Under the pieces are notes generated by a model. It did not search any database and had not been told where the DNA came from. It saw only the letters and a program-made list of their open reading frames with translations. Source: Candidatus Rifleibacteriota bacterium (GTDB lineage: Bacteria; Muiribacteriota; Ozemobacteria; Ozemobacterales; Ozemobacteraceae). Taken from it: a stretch of DNA of 64,000 nucleotides. The position numbers and the translations under genes are program-made. The stretch is taken from positions 1 to 64,000 of the forward strand of contig JADFXM010000006.1 in assembly GCA_015233565.1 (NCBI GenBank), written 5' to 3'. Shown piece after piece: positions 26,468-34,001 of the stretch (within the stretch, counting starts at the first letter, position 1; every line of letters starts with the position of its first letter).

Positions 26468-26886
26468 TGGACATTGAAGCGATCAGGGAAATCCTTCCCC
26501 ATCGCTATCCCTTTCTTTTGGTGGATCGAATTTTATCCATCGATCCAGGGAAAACCGCTACGGGAATAAAAAATGTCACTGCAAACGAAGAGTTTTTTAA
26601 TGGGCATTTTCCTCAAAGACGTGTTATGCCAGGAGTTTTGATTGTTGAGGCAATGGCTCAATTAGCCGGAGTGTTATTTTTATCACAACCCCAACACAAG
26701 GGAAAACTCCCTTATTTCGTAGGAATTGATCGACTCAGATTCAGAAAACCTGTTGTTCCAGGTGATAGACTTGAAATGACAGTTACCACCCTAAAAGTCC
26801 GGGGAAACACCGGAAAGGTAGATGCCGTCGCAAAAGTAGATGGTGAAGAAGCTGCGGGCGGTGAATTCATGTTTACAATCCTTTAG
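26464..26886 (+). CDS. fabZ: (3R)-hydroxyacyl-ACP dehydratase
   Basis: This 140-residue hot-dog-fold enzyme dehydrates hydroxyacyl-ACP in fatty-acid synthesis. The catalytic His is in LPHRYPFLLVDRI, and GHFPQRRVMPGVLIVEAMAQ carries the catalytic Glu. It overlaps the lpxC stop by 4 bases and precedes lpxA, the common lpxC-fabZ-lpxA order that balances phospholipid and lipid A acyl supply. AAAGGA lies upstream. Confidence 0.97.
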   Translation: MMDIEAIREILPHRYPFLLVDRILSIDPGKTATGIKNVTANEEFFNGHFPQRRVMPGVLIVEAMAQLAGVLFLSQPQHKGKLPYFVGIDRLRFRKPVVPGDRLEMTVTTLKVRGNTGKVDAVAKVDGEEAAGGEFMFTIL

Positions 26887-26912
26887 GGCAGCCATTAGAA
26901 AGGGGCTTGAAT

Positions 26913-27713
26913 ATGGCAATACACCCAACTGCAGTTGTTGACCCAAAAGCTCAGATTCATCCATCTGTGGAAATCGGTCCTTTTTCCATTATTGGACCGA
27001 ACGTTTCAATAGGTGAAAACACCGTCATCGGGCCACATTGTTTTTTTGACGGTAATACAACTGTTGGCAAAAATAACCGTTTTTCGCCTTTTGTTTCAAT
27101 AGGTTGCCCTCCGCAAGATCTGAAATTTTCTGGAGAAAAAACCAACGTTAAAATAGGAAACAACAACAATTTTCGGGAATATGTCACGGTTCACCTCGCC
27201 GAAGGGGAAGGCAATTCCACTATTGTGGAAGATGACAATCTCTTGATGGCATATGTCCATATTGCGCACAACTGTCGTGTCGGAAGCTTCAATGTTTTTG
27301 CCAATGCCGCCACACTTGGTGGGCACGTTCATATCGGAGACCGAGCTGTAATTGGTGGATTCACAGGAATACATCAATTCTGTCATGTTGGAAAAATGGT
27401 GATGATTGGCGGGAAAAGCAAAATAGTCAAAGACGTTCCACCATTTATTAAAATAGACGGAAATCCTGCAAGAGTCATAGGATTGAATTCTGTTGGCTTA
27501 AGAAGAAACGGTGTTCCAAGAGATCAGATTGAAAAGCTTAGAACACTTTTCAAACTTTTCTTCAGATCGGAATACAATGTTTCTCAAGCTCTCGAAAAAT
27601 TCCGGCAAGATGGGCTCGATGAAAGTTCTTATGTAAAAGACTTCCTGGATTTTTTGAGCACTAGCACCAGGGGAGTCTATAAAAGGATTCGAGTAGATTC
27701 AGAGAAAGAGTAA
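26913..27713 (+). CDS. lpxA: UDP-N-acetylglucosamine acyltransferase
   Basis: This protein of about 266 residues performs the first acylation of lipid A synthesis. It is almost wholly a left-handed beta-helix of hexapeptide repeats (IHPTAVVDPKAQIHPSVEIG onward). The catalytic His is in AYVHIAHNCRVGSF, and the conserved block IGGFTGIHQFCHVGKMVMIGG is present. The C-terminal helical part begins at GLRRNGVPRDQIEKLR. The ATG at 26913 is chosen because AGGGG lies 7 bases upstream; an in-frame TTG at 26907 is too close to it. Confidence 0.97.
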   Translation: MAIHPTAVVDPKAQIHPSVEIGPFSIIGPNVSIGENTVIGPHCFFDGNTTVGKNNRFSPFVSIGCPPQDLKFSGEKTNVKIGNNNNFREYVTVHLAEGEGNSTIVEDDNLLMAYVHIAHNCRVGSFNVFANAATLGGHVHIGDRAVIGGFTGIHQFCHVGKMVMIGGKSKIVKDVPPFIKIDGNPARVIGLNSVGLRRNGVPRDQIEKLRTLFKLFFRSEYNVSQALEKFRQDGLDESSYVKDFLDFLSTSTRGVYKRIRVDSEKE

Positions 27714-27714
27714 G

Positions 27715-28425
27715 CTGAAAAACCCCTTTCTTTCATTAAAATTTTTATTTGAAGAATTCATTTCGGTTTTTATTCCGTTTTCCTGTCACTTGTGTGGAAT
27801 AAAAACCGAAAGATGTGACATTCTTTGTCCAGATTGCCTTAAAGACCTCTCTCAAAAAATATTTCCAGTATTCCAAATCAAGGATGTTTCAAGCGAGATA
27901 TCTATCTGGGCTACTTCCGAATATAAAGGGTCTTTGGCTCATGCTATCAGAATCCTCAAATATAGGCCATCACGAAGAATCTGGGAGAAAATTTCTCCTT
28001 TTTTGGAAACTGCTTTGCAAAGTAAGAAAATCAAAGCCGATGTTGTTATACCCGTCCCCCTATTTCCCGAACGAGAAAAAAAACGAGGTTTCAATCAAGC
28101 TGCTTTGATTGCCGAGAAAGTGGCTTTTTGCTTAAATTCCAATTTCAGTCCCGTTCTCGAACGCACTATTCATACTGCTCCTCAGGCAAGCCTTTCCGAA
28201 GAAGATCGACAACGAAATTTAAAAAACGCTTTCAGAATTTCTCCAAAAGTTATCCCGGAAGCTTTTCTTGGAAAAAAACTTTTGCTGATTGATGATGTAG
28301 CCACAACCGGCAGCACAATTTCAGAGTGCGCAAGAGTTCTTCGTTCACTCAAGCCACTTACAATAGAAGCATTGGTTCTTTCTCATTCATTCAGAAAGTT
28401 CCCTATCAAAGAAAATAACGGATAA
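27715..28425 (+). CDS. comF: ComF-family phosphoribosyltransferase-like protein
   Basis: ComF proteins aid DNA uptake or recombination in competent bacteria. The C-terminal phosphoribosyltransferase-fold domain has the PRPP-binding loop LLIDDVATTGSTISECARVL and the typical VIPVPLFPEREKKRGFNQA. The N-terminus is a zinc ribbon (CHLC then CPDC). The first Cys is encoded at 27784, upstream of the first standard start (TTG at 27790). The open frame continues back as LFEEFISVFIPFSCHLCG, the usual ComF N-terminus, with no ATG, GTG or TTG before the frame's stop at 27694. A CTG at 27715, two bases after the lpxA stop, is my inferred start. With the TTG the protein would be 211 residues and lack one zinc ligand. 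Confidence 0.85.
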   Translation: MKNPFLSLKFLFEEFISVFIPFSCHLCGIKTERCDILCPDCLKDLSQKIFPVFQIKDVSSEISIWATSEYKGSLAHAIRILKYRPSRRIWEKISPFLETALQSKKIKADVVIPVPLFPEREKKRGFNQAALIAEKVAFCLNSNFSPVLERTIHTAPQASLSEEDRQRNLKNAFRISPKVIPEAFLGKKLLLIDDVATTGSTISECARVLRSLKPLTIEALVLSHSFRKFPIKENNG

Positions 28426-28521
28426 ATTGTTGAACTTTAGACATTAGTAGACTTTTCCACTTTTTTTAATCAATACTTTTTGCTATACTAGAAGGACGCA
28501 TTTCAATTATTAGGTGTACAA

Positions 28522-29040
28522 ATGATTCAAAAAATTTATAGACTAGGTGATGACGTTTTACGGAAATCTTCTGAGCCGGTGACCCAAATCGATGATTCAA
28601 TTCGGCAACTGGCGAAGGACATGTTCGAAACAATGTACAAAGCTAACGGTGTTGGGCTTGCAGCCCCACAAATCGGCCGGAACATAAGATTGGTAACCAT
28701 TGATGTGGAAAGTAATCCGATTATTTTGATCAATCCCGAAATAAAAAAAAGTGTCGGAAAAGATACTGCTGAAGAGGGATGTTTATCTGTCCCCGGGTTA
28801 CGAGAAAAAGTGCAGCGCGCAAATAAAGTAATTGCATTTGCGATCGACCTTGAAGGAAATACAATTGAAATTACCGCGGAAGGTTTAATGGCAAGGGCCA
28901 TTCAACATGAAATTGATCACCTTGAAGGGATATTGTTTATCGATCGAATTTCTAAAGCACGAAAAATTCAAATAAAACGTGAATTAGAAATGATTCAGGC
29001 AGGAGAGAACATTCAACGAAGTGACGATGAAGAGGAGTGA
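28522..29040 (+). CDS. def: Peptide deformylase
   Basis: This 172-residue metalloenzyme removes the formyl group from new polypeptides. All three motifs are present: GVGLAAPQIG, EEGCLSVPG (metal Cys) and QHEIDHLEG (two metal His and the catalytic Glu). Its pairing with fmt, overlapping by about 14-20 bases, is the classical arrangement. A TATACT -10-like box lies at 28484-28489 without a good -35. Confidence 0.98.
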   Translation: MIQKIYRLGDDVLRKSSEPVTQIDDSIRQLAKDMFETMYKANGVGLAAPQIGRNIRLVTIDVESNPIILINPEIKKSVGKDTAEEGCLSVPGLREKVQRANKVIAFAIDLEGNTIEITAEGLMARAIQHEIDHLEGILFIDRISKARKIQIKRELEMIQAGENIQRSDDEEE

Positions 29041-29986
29041 TTTTCCCCTAAAGGTCGTCTTCATGGGAAGTCCGCGGTTTGCGGTTCTTTCCCTTGAAAA
29101 ACTTTTAACCAATAGTGATTTCGAAGTAAGAGCAGTCTATTGCATGCCAGACAAGCCCCAGGGACGCGGCAAAAAAATGGAAATGACCCCTGTGAAACAG
29201 TTATCCCTGGAACGCGGAATACCGGTTAACACACCAACGTCTTTTTTAAGAGTTCCCGAGGAAATAAATAAGCTAAAAGCATACGATCCCGATTTGCTTG
29301 TGGTCGTGGCCTATGGTCTGATTCTGCCTCAGTCAGCACTTAAAATTCCCAAATTGAGTTCAATAAATCTGCATGGATCAATTCTTCCCCGATACCGTGG
29401 TCCATCTCCAATTCATGCTGCTCTTATGAACGGAGATTCCGAGACAGGGAACACTGTCATGCTCATGAACGAAAAAATGGACGAAGGGGATATTCTTGCT
29501 GTAGAAAAATATGCTATCCCCAACGAATTTTCCTTCAATCAACTACATGATTTGATGAGTGCTTCAGGAGCGGAACTTCTGTCCAGGACTCTTCTTGACT
29601 TTGCTTCAGGCAATATTGTACCAACCCCTCAAGATCACTCAAGAGCAAGCTACACATCCAAAGTTACAACAGAAACAGCAAAAATAGACTTTCAGAATTC
29701 AGCTAATGCAATCGAAAGGCTTATCAGAGCAATGAACCCATCGCCGGGAGCCTGGTTTCTTTGCGGAGGTGAAAGAATCAAAATCGGAAAAGCAAGAACC
29801 GCTACTCTAAATGGCAATTTTCCACCAACCACCGTTATAAACGCCGATCCGTTAAAAGGCCTGAGCATAGTTTGCGGAAACAAGACAATCCTTGAGCCAT
29901 TAGCTTTGCAACGTCCAGGAAAGCAAATGATCCCAGTTGCAGATTTTCTTCGAGGATTTTCTTTTCAGGGGAAATTAATTAGTTAG
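29027..29986 (+). CDS. fmt: Methionyl-tRNA formyltransferase
   Basis: This enzyme of about 319 residues formylates initiator Met-tRNA with 10-formyl-THF. The N-terminal domain begins KVVFMGSPRFAVLSLEKL. It has the catalytic Asn-His-Asp set in SINLHGSILPRYRGPSPI and the Asp of MNEKMDEGDIL. The C-terminal domain holds the tRNA-binding part (IERLIRAMNPSPGAWF). The ATG at 29027 is taken; a GTG at 29021 is also in frame. It overlaps def. Confidence 0.97.
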   Translation: MKRSDFPLKVVFMGSPRFAVLSLEKLLTNSDFEVRAVYCMPDKPQGRGKKMEMTPVKQLSLERGIPVNTPTSFLRVPEEINKLKAYDPDLLVVVAYGLILPQSALKIPKLSSINLHGSILPRYRGPSPIHAALMNGDSETGNTVMLMNEKMDEGDILAVEKYAIPNEFSFNQLHDLMSASGAELLSRTLLDFASGNIVPTPQDHSRASYTSKVTTETAKIDFQNSANAIERLIRAMNPSPGAWFLCGGERIKIGKARTATLNGNFPPTTVINADPLKGLSIVCGNKTILEPLALQRPGKQMIPVADFLRGFSFQGKLIS

Positions 29987-30101
29987 TTTTTCAGTCGGAA
30001 GCCCATAAGCAAATTCCCAAAAATGCGCTATTTTCAACTTTCAGAAAAGGGAAAAATATTCACTTTCCCAAAAAGTTTTTTAACTGATATAATTTTGTAC
30101 T

Positions 30102-30977
30102 ATGAAAAGATTTTTTTGCTTCCTTATTTTTTCTTTTGTTTTTTTTCTTATTTTTGTTTCAGGTTGTACTTTTTTTGAACAAAGTTTTGAAAAAGGGCGA
30201 TTTATATTTGAAAATGACCCACCAATTTATTTCGGAGTTTTTCCTTTCTTGGAGAAAGAAATACTTTCCGAAGGCTTTAATCCATTATTAAAATATTTGT
30301 CGCACCATCTGCATAAAAAAGTTCAAATTAAATTCGCAGAAAATTATTCTTCACTTGAAGAATTAGCCTTAAAAAAGAAAATTCACTTTATGTGGTTCAA
30401 TACCAGGAAAAGAAGTAAATCGGAAAAATTAATCCTGGAACCTCTCTGTCGGCCGATTTCAGAAGAAGGCTCTTATTATAGAGGAATCATTATCGCAAAA
30501 AAAGCCTCGGGGCTTTCAAAAATAAGTGATTTGGCCGGCAAAACATTTGCTTACATCGACCCAATTTCCAACAGCGGTTTTGTTTATCCAAATGAACTTT
30601 TCAAAAAAATGAATATCGAACCTACTTCTTTTTTCGGAGAAATTAAATTCACTGGAAATCACGATAAATGCCTAAATGGAGTATTAAACGGAGATTATGA
30701 TGCCGGAGTCGTGACTGACATGTTTTTTAAAAATACTGGAAGATTTCAAAATCCCAGCAATTCGGAATTGGAAATCATCGCAAGCACTTCAAAAATTTTA
30801 CTGGACCCATTCGTTTCAATCGTAGGATTAGAAAGGGGATTAAAAACAAAAATTATTGAACTTCTTACTGATCCTGAGAAGTATGATGAAAGTGGTCCAG
30901 CTTTTGCTAAATTATTTACTGCATTTGGCATCAAAGGATTTGAAAAATTGACTTCGTTGGATGAGGTTGATAAATGA
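30102..30977 (+). CDS. PhnD-like substrate-binding lipoprotein
   Basis: This 291-residue protein has a signal peptide with lipobox VSGC (Cys22). The mature part is a periplasmic binding-protein fold of the phosphate/phosphonate-binding PhnD type. Signatures are FGVFPFLEKE, the gap-filling NPLLKYLSHHLHKKV, SDLAGKTFAYIDPISNSGFVYP and NGDYDAGVVTDMFF. No ABC permease or ATPase gene lies nearby, so it may sense rather than transport a ligand. TATAAT at 30088-30093 would place the transcript start about two bases before the ATG, and no ribosome site is visible, so the mRNA may be leaderless. Its stop overlaps the next gene's ATG. Confidence 0.85.
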   Translation: MKRFFCFLIFSFVFFLIFVSGCTFFEQSFEKGRFIFENDPPIYFGVFPFLEKEILSEGFNPLLKYLSHHLHKKVQIKFAENYSSLEELALKKKIHFMWFNTRKRSKSEKLILEPLCRPISEEGSYYRGIIIAKKASGLSKISDLAGKTFAYIDPISNSGFVYPNELFKKMNIEPTSFFGEIKFTGNHDKCLNGVLNGDYDAGVVTDMFFKNTGRFQNPSNSELEIIASTSKILLDPFVSIVGLERGLKTKIIELLTDPEKYDESGPAFAKLFTAFGIKGFEKLTSLDEVDK

Positions 30978-33883
30978 TTAAGCTTCCTTCCAAACCTTTT
31001 CTGGTTTGTTACGATCCCATTGAATTTGTAGGATTGAAGGGAAATCTTGCGAATGCTTCTGACTTTCAAATCCCCGGGATGAAATTCCCAATTACCAAAG
31101 GAAATTTTTCTTCGACGGAAATAGGATTAGCGCGACTCCCATTCGGAAATTGCATCAATGAACTACGCCAAAATCTTTCACTTCTTTGCGAAGCCGAAAA
31201 GCCCGATCTGATTCTTTCCATAGGAAGTGCAATGGCGATTGACGAAAGCTTAAAAATTGGCGATATCTGCTTAATTTTCTGCGCAACAAATGACGGCCGA
31301 AATATTAATTTTCCGCAAGAAATCATTTACGGAATAAGGAATTCTTCAACTCTTCCTGAGAAAATTTTATCGCTAAAATCGTATACCTCCTCGAGTTTTA
31401 TTCAAGCCAGGGAAGATTTAGCAAAAATAAATGACCAGTTGAATGGTGCAAAAATTCTTGAGATGGAAGACTTTCATTTAGCAGAAATCACCCAAAGTTT
31501 TGGAATTTCCTGTGCTTCAATTCGCGCAATATCTGATTATGGCAATTTTAAGGATCATAAAAATAATCTTCCTAAAATATTACCTCAAATGATTGAATTG
31601 GTCAGAAATTATTTCAAAACTAACCAAATTGGCGGGTTAATGAAAAAAGTTGTAAACACAGCTTTATCGGATATGCCTTTCAAAATAATCGTCAGAAACT
31701 CCGAAGAGAGGCTTTCCATCCCTGAGTCGTTTAAAGTGGTTAAAAAAGTGATTCGAGAACTAGGACTTGGAAATCTGCTTAACGAGAATGCATTGATCGA
31801 AATAAATTTTCCTGGTGACCCTGGATTGAAAACAGTTTGCTCGAATGGAAACATCGAGGTTTTGGCACTATCGAATGTTTCTTTTTGCGATCTTTTTTTC
31901 GATCCAAACGGTAATTTTGCAAGAGTAAACATTCATAAAAGCTTTCTGGAAAATATCCCAAAACAAATTACATCGCAGGATTTACAAGAATCTGGGCGAA
32001 GGGAGAAAATTTCGCTTTTCTCATTGACATCTAAAAAATCCTATCATTTTGAAAAAACCGCCCATATTCAAGGTTTGAACTCTATTTCTGCTGAAGCTGT
32101 TGAAGGTCTACTTGCAGCGGCAACAATCGAAGAGTTTAAAAATGATGATTTTATAATCAAAACCTCCGACCAAGCAGATCTATGGATATACAGAACCGCT
32201 AGTGCTGCACAAAAGTCCTACTTTACGCCTGACTATAACACTCCATTGCGCAAACCAGGTCCTGTTTCCCCCAATAATTTTCTTATTGTATCAGGTCTTG
32301 GCCCGGCAATTGATCCTGAAGCACCAGGTGGAACTGAAGCCGATTTACTGATGCTTGGCGATGAACAATGTGGAAGATTGACAAGTTACTTAAAACATTT
32401 TTTTTCTCCGAATTTCAAACCTTCTGATTTGTTTCTCTATGAAGGAATCATCCAAAAATTGGATGACACTACAACGATTTTTAATAGAATTGATCTTCGA
32501 TACATATTAACCGAAAAGGGGTTAAATTCTCTCTGTTTTACCCCAGAATCGCTTCGATTAGTTTATTCTACTGACTATGACACTTTTCTGAAAAAGTATT
32601 TTGAGCTTGAGAACCGTGAATCGGATTCAAAAGCGTCACGCCTTTTCTTTACCAGCCGAGGTTGTGGACGAAGATGCAGCATTTGCTGCTCAGGCGGCTA
32701 TCAACCCTACACTCCTTTGAACCCTGAAAAAATATTGTCTGTTTTGAAAAGTTTTAAAGAATTCCACAAACTAAACAAGTGTGAATTTCTGGATGTTTTT
32801 CTTCTGGATAGTAATCTTAATCAATATCCTGGACGAATCAATGAAATCGCCAACTTGCTGGAACGCGAAGAACTTATCTCCTTTTTTCGTTTTCATGTCC
32901 GCCACAATGAGCTAAAAGCTTTTATTAAAGGAAAAAATCAGGTGAATTGCGAATTAATTAAGGCTTATTCAAGATTAGGAATAAGGGAAATAGTGATAGG
33001 AATCGACTCATACACTGAGGAATCCATTAAAATCCTGAAAACTGATTTCCAACAAATTTTGAAAAATGGCGAGCAGATTGAACCTCTGTATACTTTCGAG
33101 CAGATAGATCTTGTAATAGATGCAATTGAGAAGGAAGGCTTAAAAGCTAGAGGTTTTCTGCTTTTTAACAATCCTTTCAGTGGCCCTCAAGATAGGATTG
33201 GCACATATTACAATCTCCTTAGACTTGCCCTTAAACACCCATATTTCGAAATTGACCTTAATTCCTCTCCGAATGTAAATGAAATTAAACCATTCCCAGG
33301 AGCTCCACTTACTGAAGTGGCGCAGGAAGCCGGTCTTATTGTCAACGGGGTTTTTACGTCTGATAAACTCACTCGTTATTTAGAAAAGTTTCTCAACCTC
33401 GAACTGTTTAATTCAAGACGCCCAACGTTAGAACTCCAAAAAGAATTCATCAACCAACTTCAGGAAGTTCGAATGACTCTTGCAAAGGCAATTTTAAGAA
33501 AGCTTGGGTGTTTTGATGATTCTGGTTCAGATCTAGATTCAGGTTCCGATTTAATCTTAGCTTCAACTGCAGGTTCGGATTCAAACTCTACTAATGGCTT
33601 ACCTCCAGACACTAATTTTGCTTTAGCCCTCCAAGTCGCGAAAAAATTTCTCTATGAAGACGACAAATTAGAATCAGAATTCCCCGAGATAATAGAAATA
33701 GCAAAGAATGTGAAGAAAGCTATAAAAAAAATTATCACCAAGCCAGATATTCCGCCAAAATTTCCTTTTCCCTCTCGCGAAGAAATTTTTTTTAAACTTA
33801 CCGCTACATGGAATAAAAACCATCCAGCTTATAAGGCAGAAAAAGAAAACCTCGAAGACAATTTTTTTATTTTTAAAAACTAA
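30974..33883 (+). CDS. Nucleosidase-fold/radical SAM fusion protein
   Basis: This 969-residue protein has an N-terminal nucleoside phosphorylase/MTA-nucleosidase-like domain (residues 1-215). It shows LEMEDFHLAEI (the ribose-binding Met-Glu of the family) and ASIRAISDYGN (the catalytic Asp). A middle region (about 220-550) contains a VSGLGPAIDPEAPGG block I do not recognise. A radical SAM domain follows with the cluster motif Cys564-X3-Cys568-X2-Cys571 (RGCGRRCSICCSGG). The C-terminus has a Gly/Ser/Asp-rich linker (about 840-875) and a helical end. Radical SAM enzymes release 5'-deoxyadenosine, which MTA/SAH nucleosidases can cleave, so the fusion may clear its own by-product; this is inference. 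The substrate is unknown. It overlaps the PhnD-like gene by 4 bases. Confidence 0.75.
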   Translation: MIKLPSKPFLVCYDPIEFVGLKGNLANASDFQIPGMKFPITKGNFSSTEIGLARLPFGNCINELRQNLSLLCEAEKPDLILSIGSAMAIDESLKIGDICLIFCATNDGRNINFPQEIIYGIRNSSTLPEKILSLKSYTSSSFIQAREDLAKINDQLNGAKILEMEDFHLAEITQSFGISCASIRAISDYGNFKDHKNNLPKILPQMIELVRNYFKTNQIGGLMKKVVNTALSDMPFKIIVRNSEERLSIPESFKVVKKVIRELGLGNLLNENALIEINFPGDPGLKTVCSNGNIEVLALSNVSFCDLFFDPNGNFARVNIHKSFLENIPKQITSQDLQESGRREKISLFSLTSKKSYHFEKTAHIQGLNSISAEAVEGLLAAATIEEFKNDDFIIKTSDQADLWIYRTASAAQKSYFTPDYNTPLRKPGPVSPNNFLIVSGLGPAIDPEAPGGTEADLLMLGDEQCGRLTSYLKHFFSPNFKPSDLFLYEGIIQKLDDTTTIFNRIDLRYILTEKGLNSLCFTPESLRLVYSTDYDTFLKKYFELENRESDSKASRLFFTSRGCGRRCSICCSGGYQPYTPLNPEKILSVLKSFKEFHKLNKCEFLDVFLLDSNLNQYPGRINEIANLLEREELISFFRFHVRHNELKAFIKGKNQVNCELIKAYSRLGIREIVIGIDSYTEESIKILKTDFQQILKNGEQIEPLYTFEQIDLVIDAIEKEGLKARGFLLFNNPFSGPQDRIGTYYNLLRLALKHPYFEIDLNSSPNVNEIKPFPGAPLTEVAQEAGLIVNGVFTSDKLTRYLEKFLNLELFNSRRPTLELQKEFINQLQEVRMTLAKAILRKLGCFDDSGSDLDSGSDLILASTAGSDSNSTNGLPPDTNFALALQVAKKFLYEDDKLESEFPEIIEIAKNVKKAIKKIITKPDIPPKFPFPSREEIFFKLTATWNKNHPAYKAEKENLEDNFFIFKN

Positions 33884-33900
33884 AGCTCCTAGTTTTTCTT
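33875..33900 (+). terminator. Weak AT-rich hairpin at the end of the radical SAM fusion gene
   Basis: AAAAACTA (33875-33882) pairs with TAGTTTTT (33890-33897) across a 7-base loop that spans the stop codon, followed by CTTT. All but one pair are A-T, so termination would be weak. Confidence 0.3.
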
Positions 33901-34001
33901 TATCTTCATCTGCTTTCGAGGTATTCTATCAGAGTGAGCTTTCGACGTTTTTTGAAGAATGCCACTTTTAAGACAAACTTTTGAATGCGGAGTATTGACA
34001 A

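Noticed and set aside
30102..30977. Phosphonate transport operon
   Set aside because: Only the PhnD-like binding protein is present; no PhnC or PhnE homologue lies beside it.
32641..32700. Possible cobalamin-binding site with the radical SAM motif of the 969-residue protein
   Set aside because: No B12-binding domain pattern is visible near the cluster Cys residues. The preceding region is unrecognised rather than Rossmann-like.
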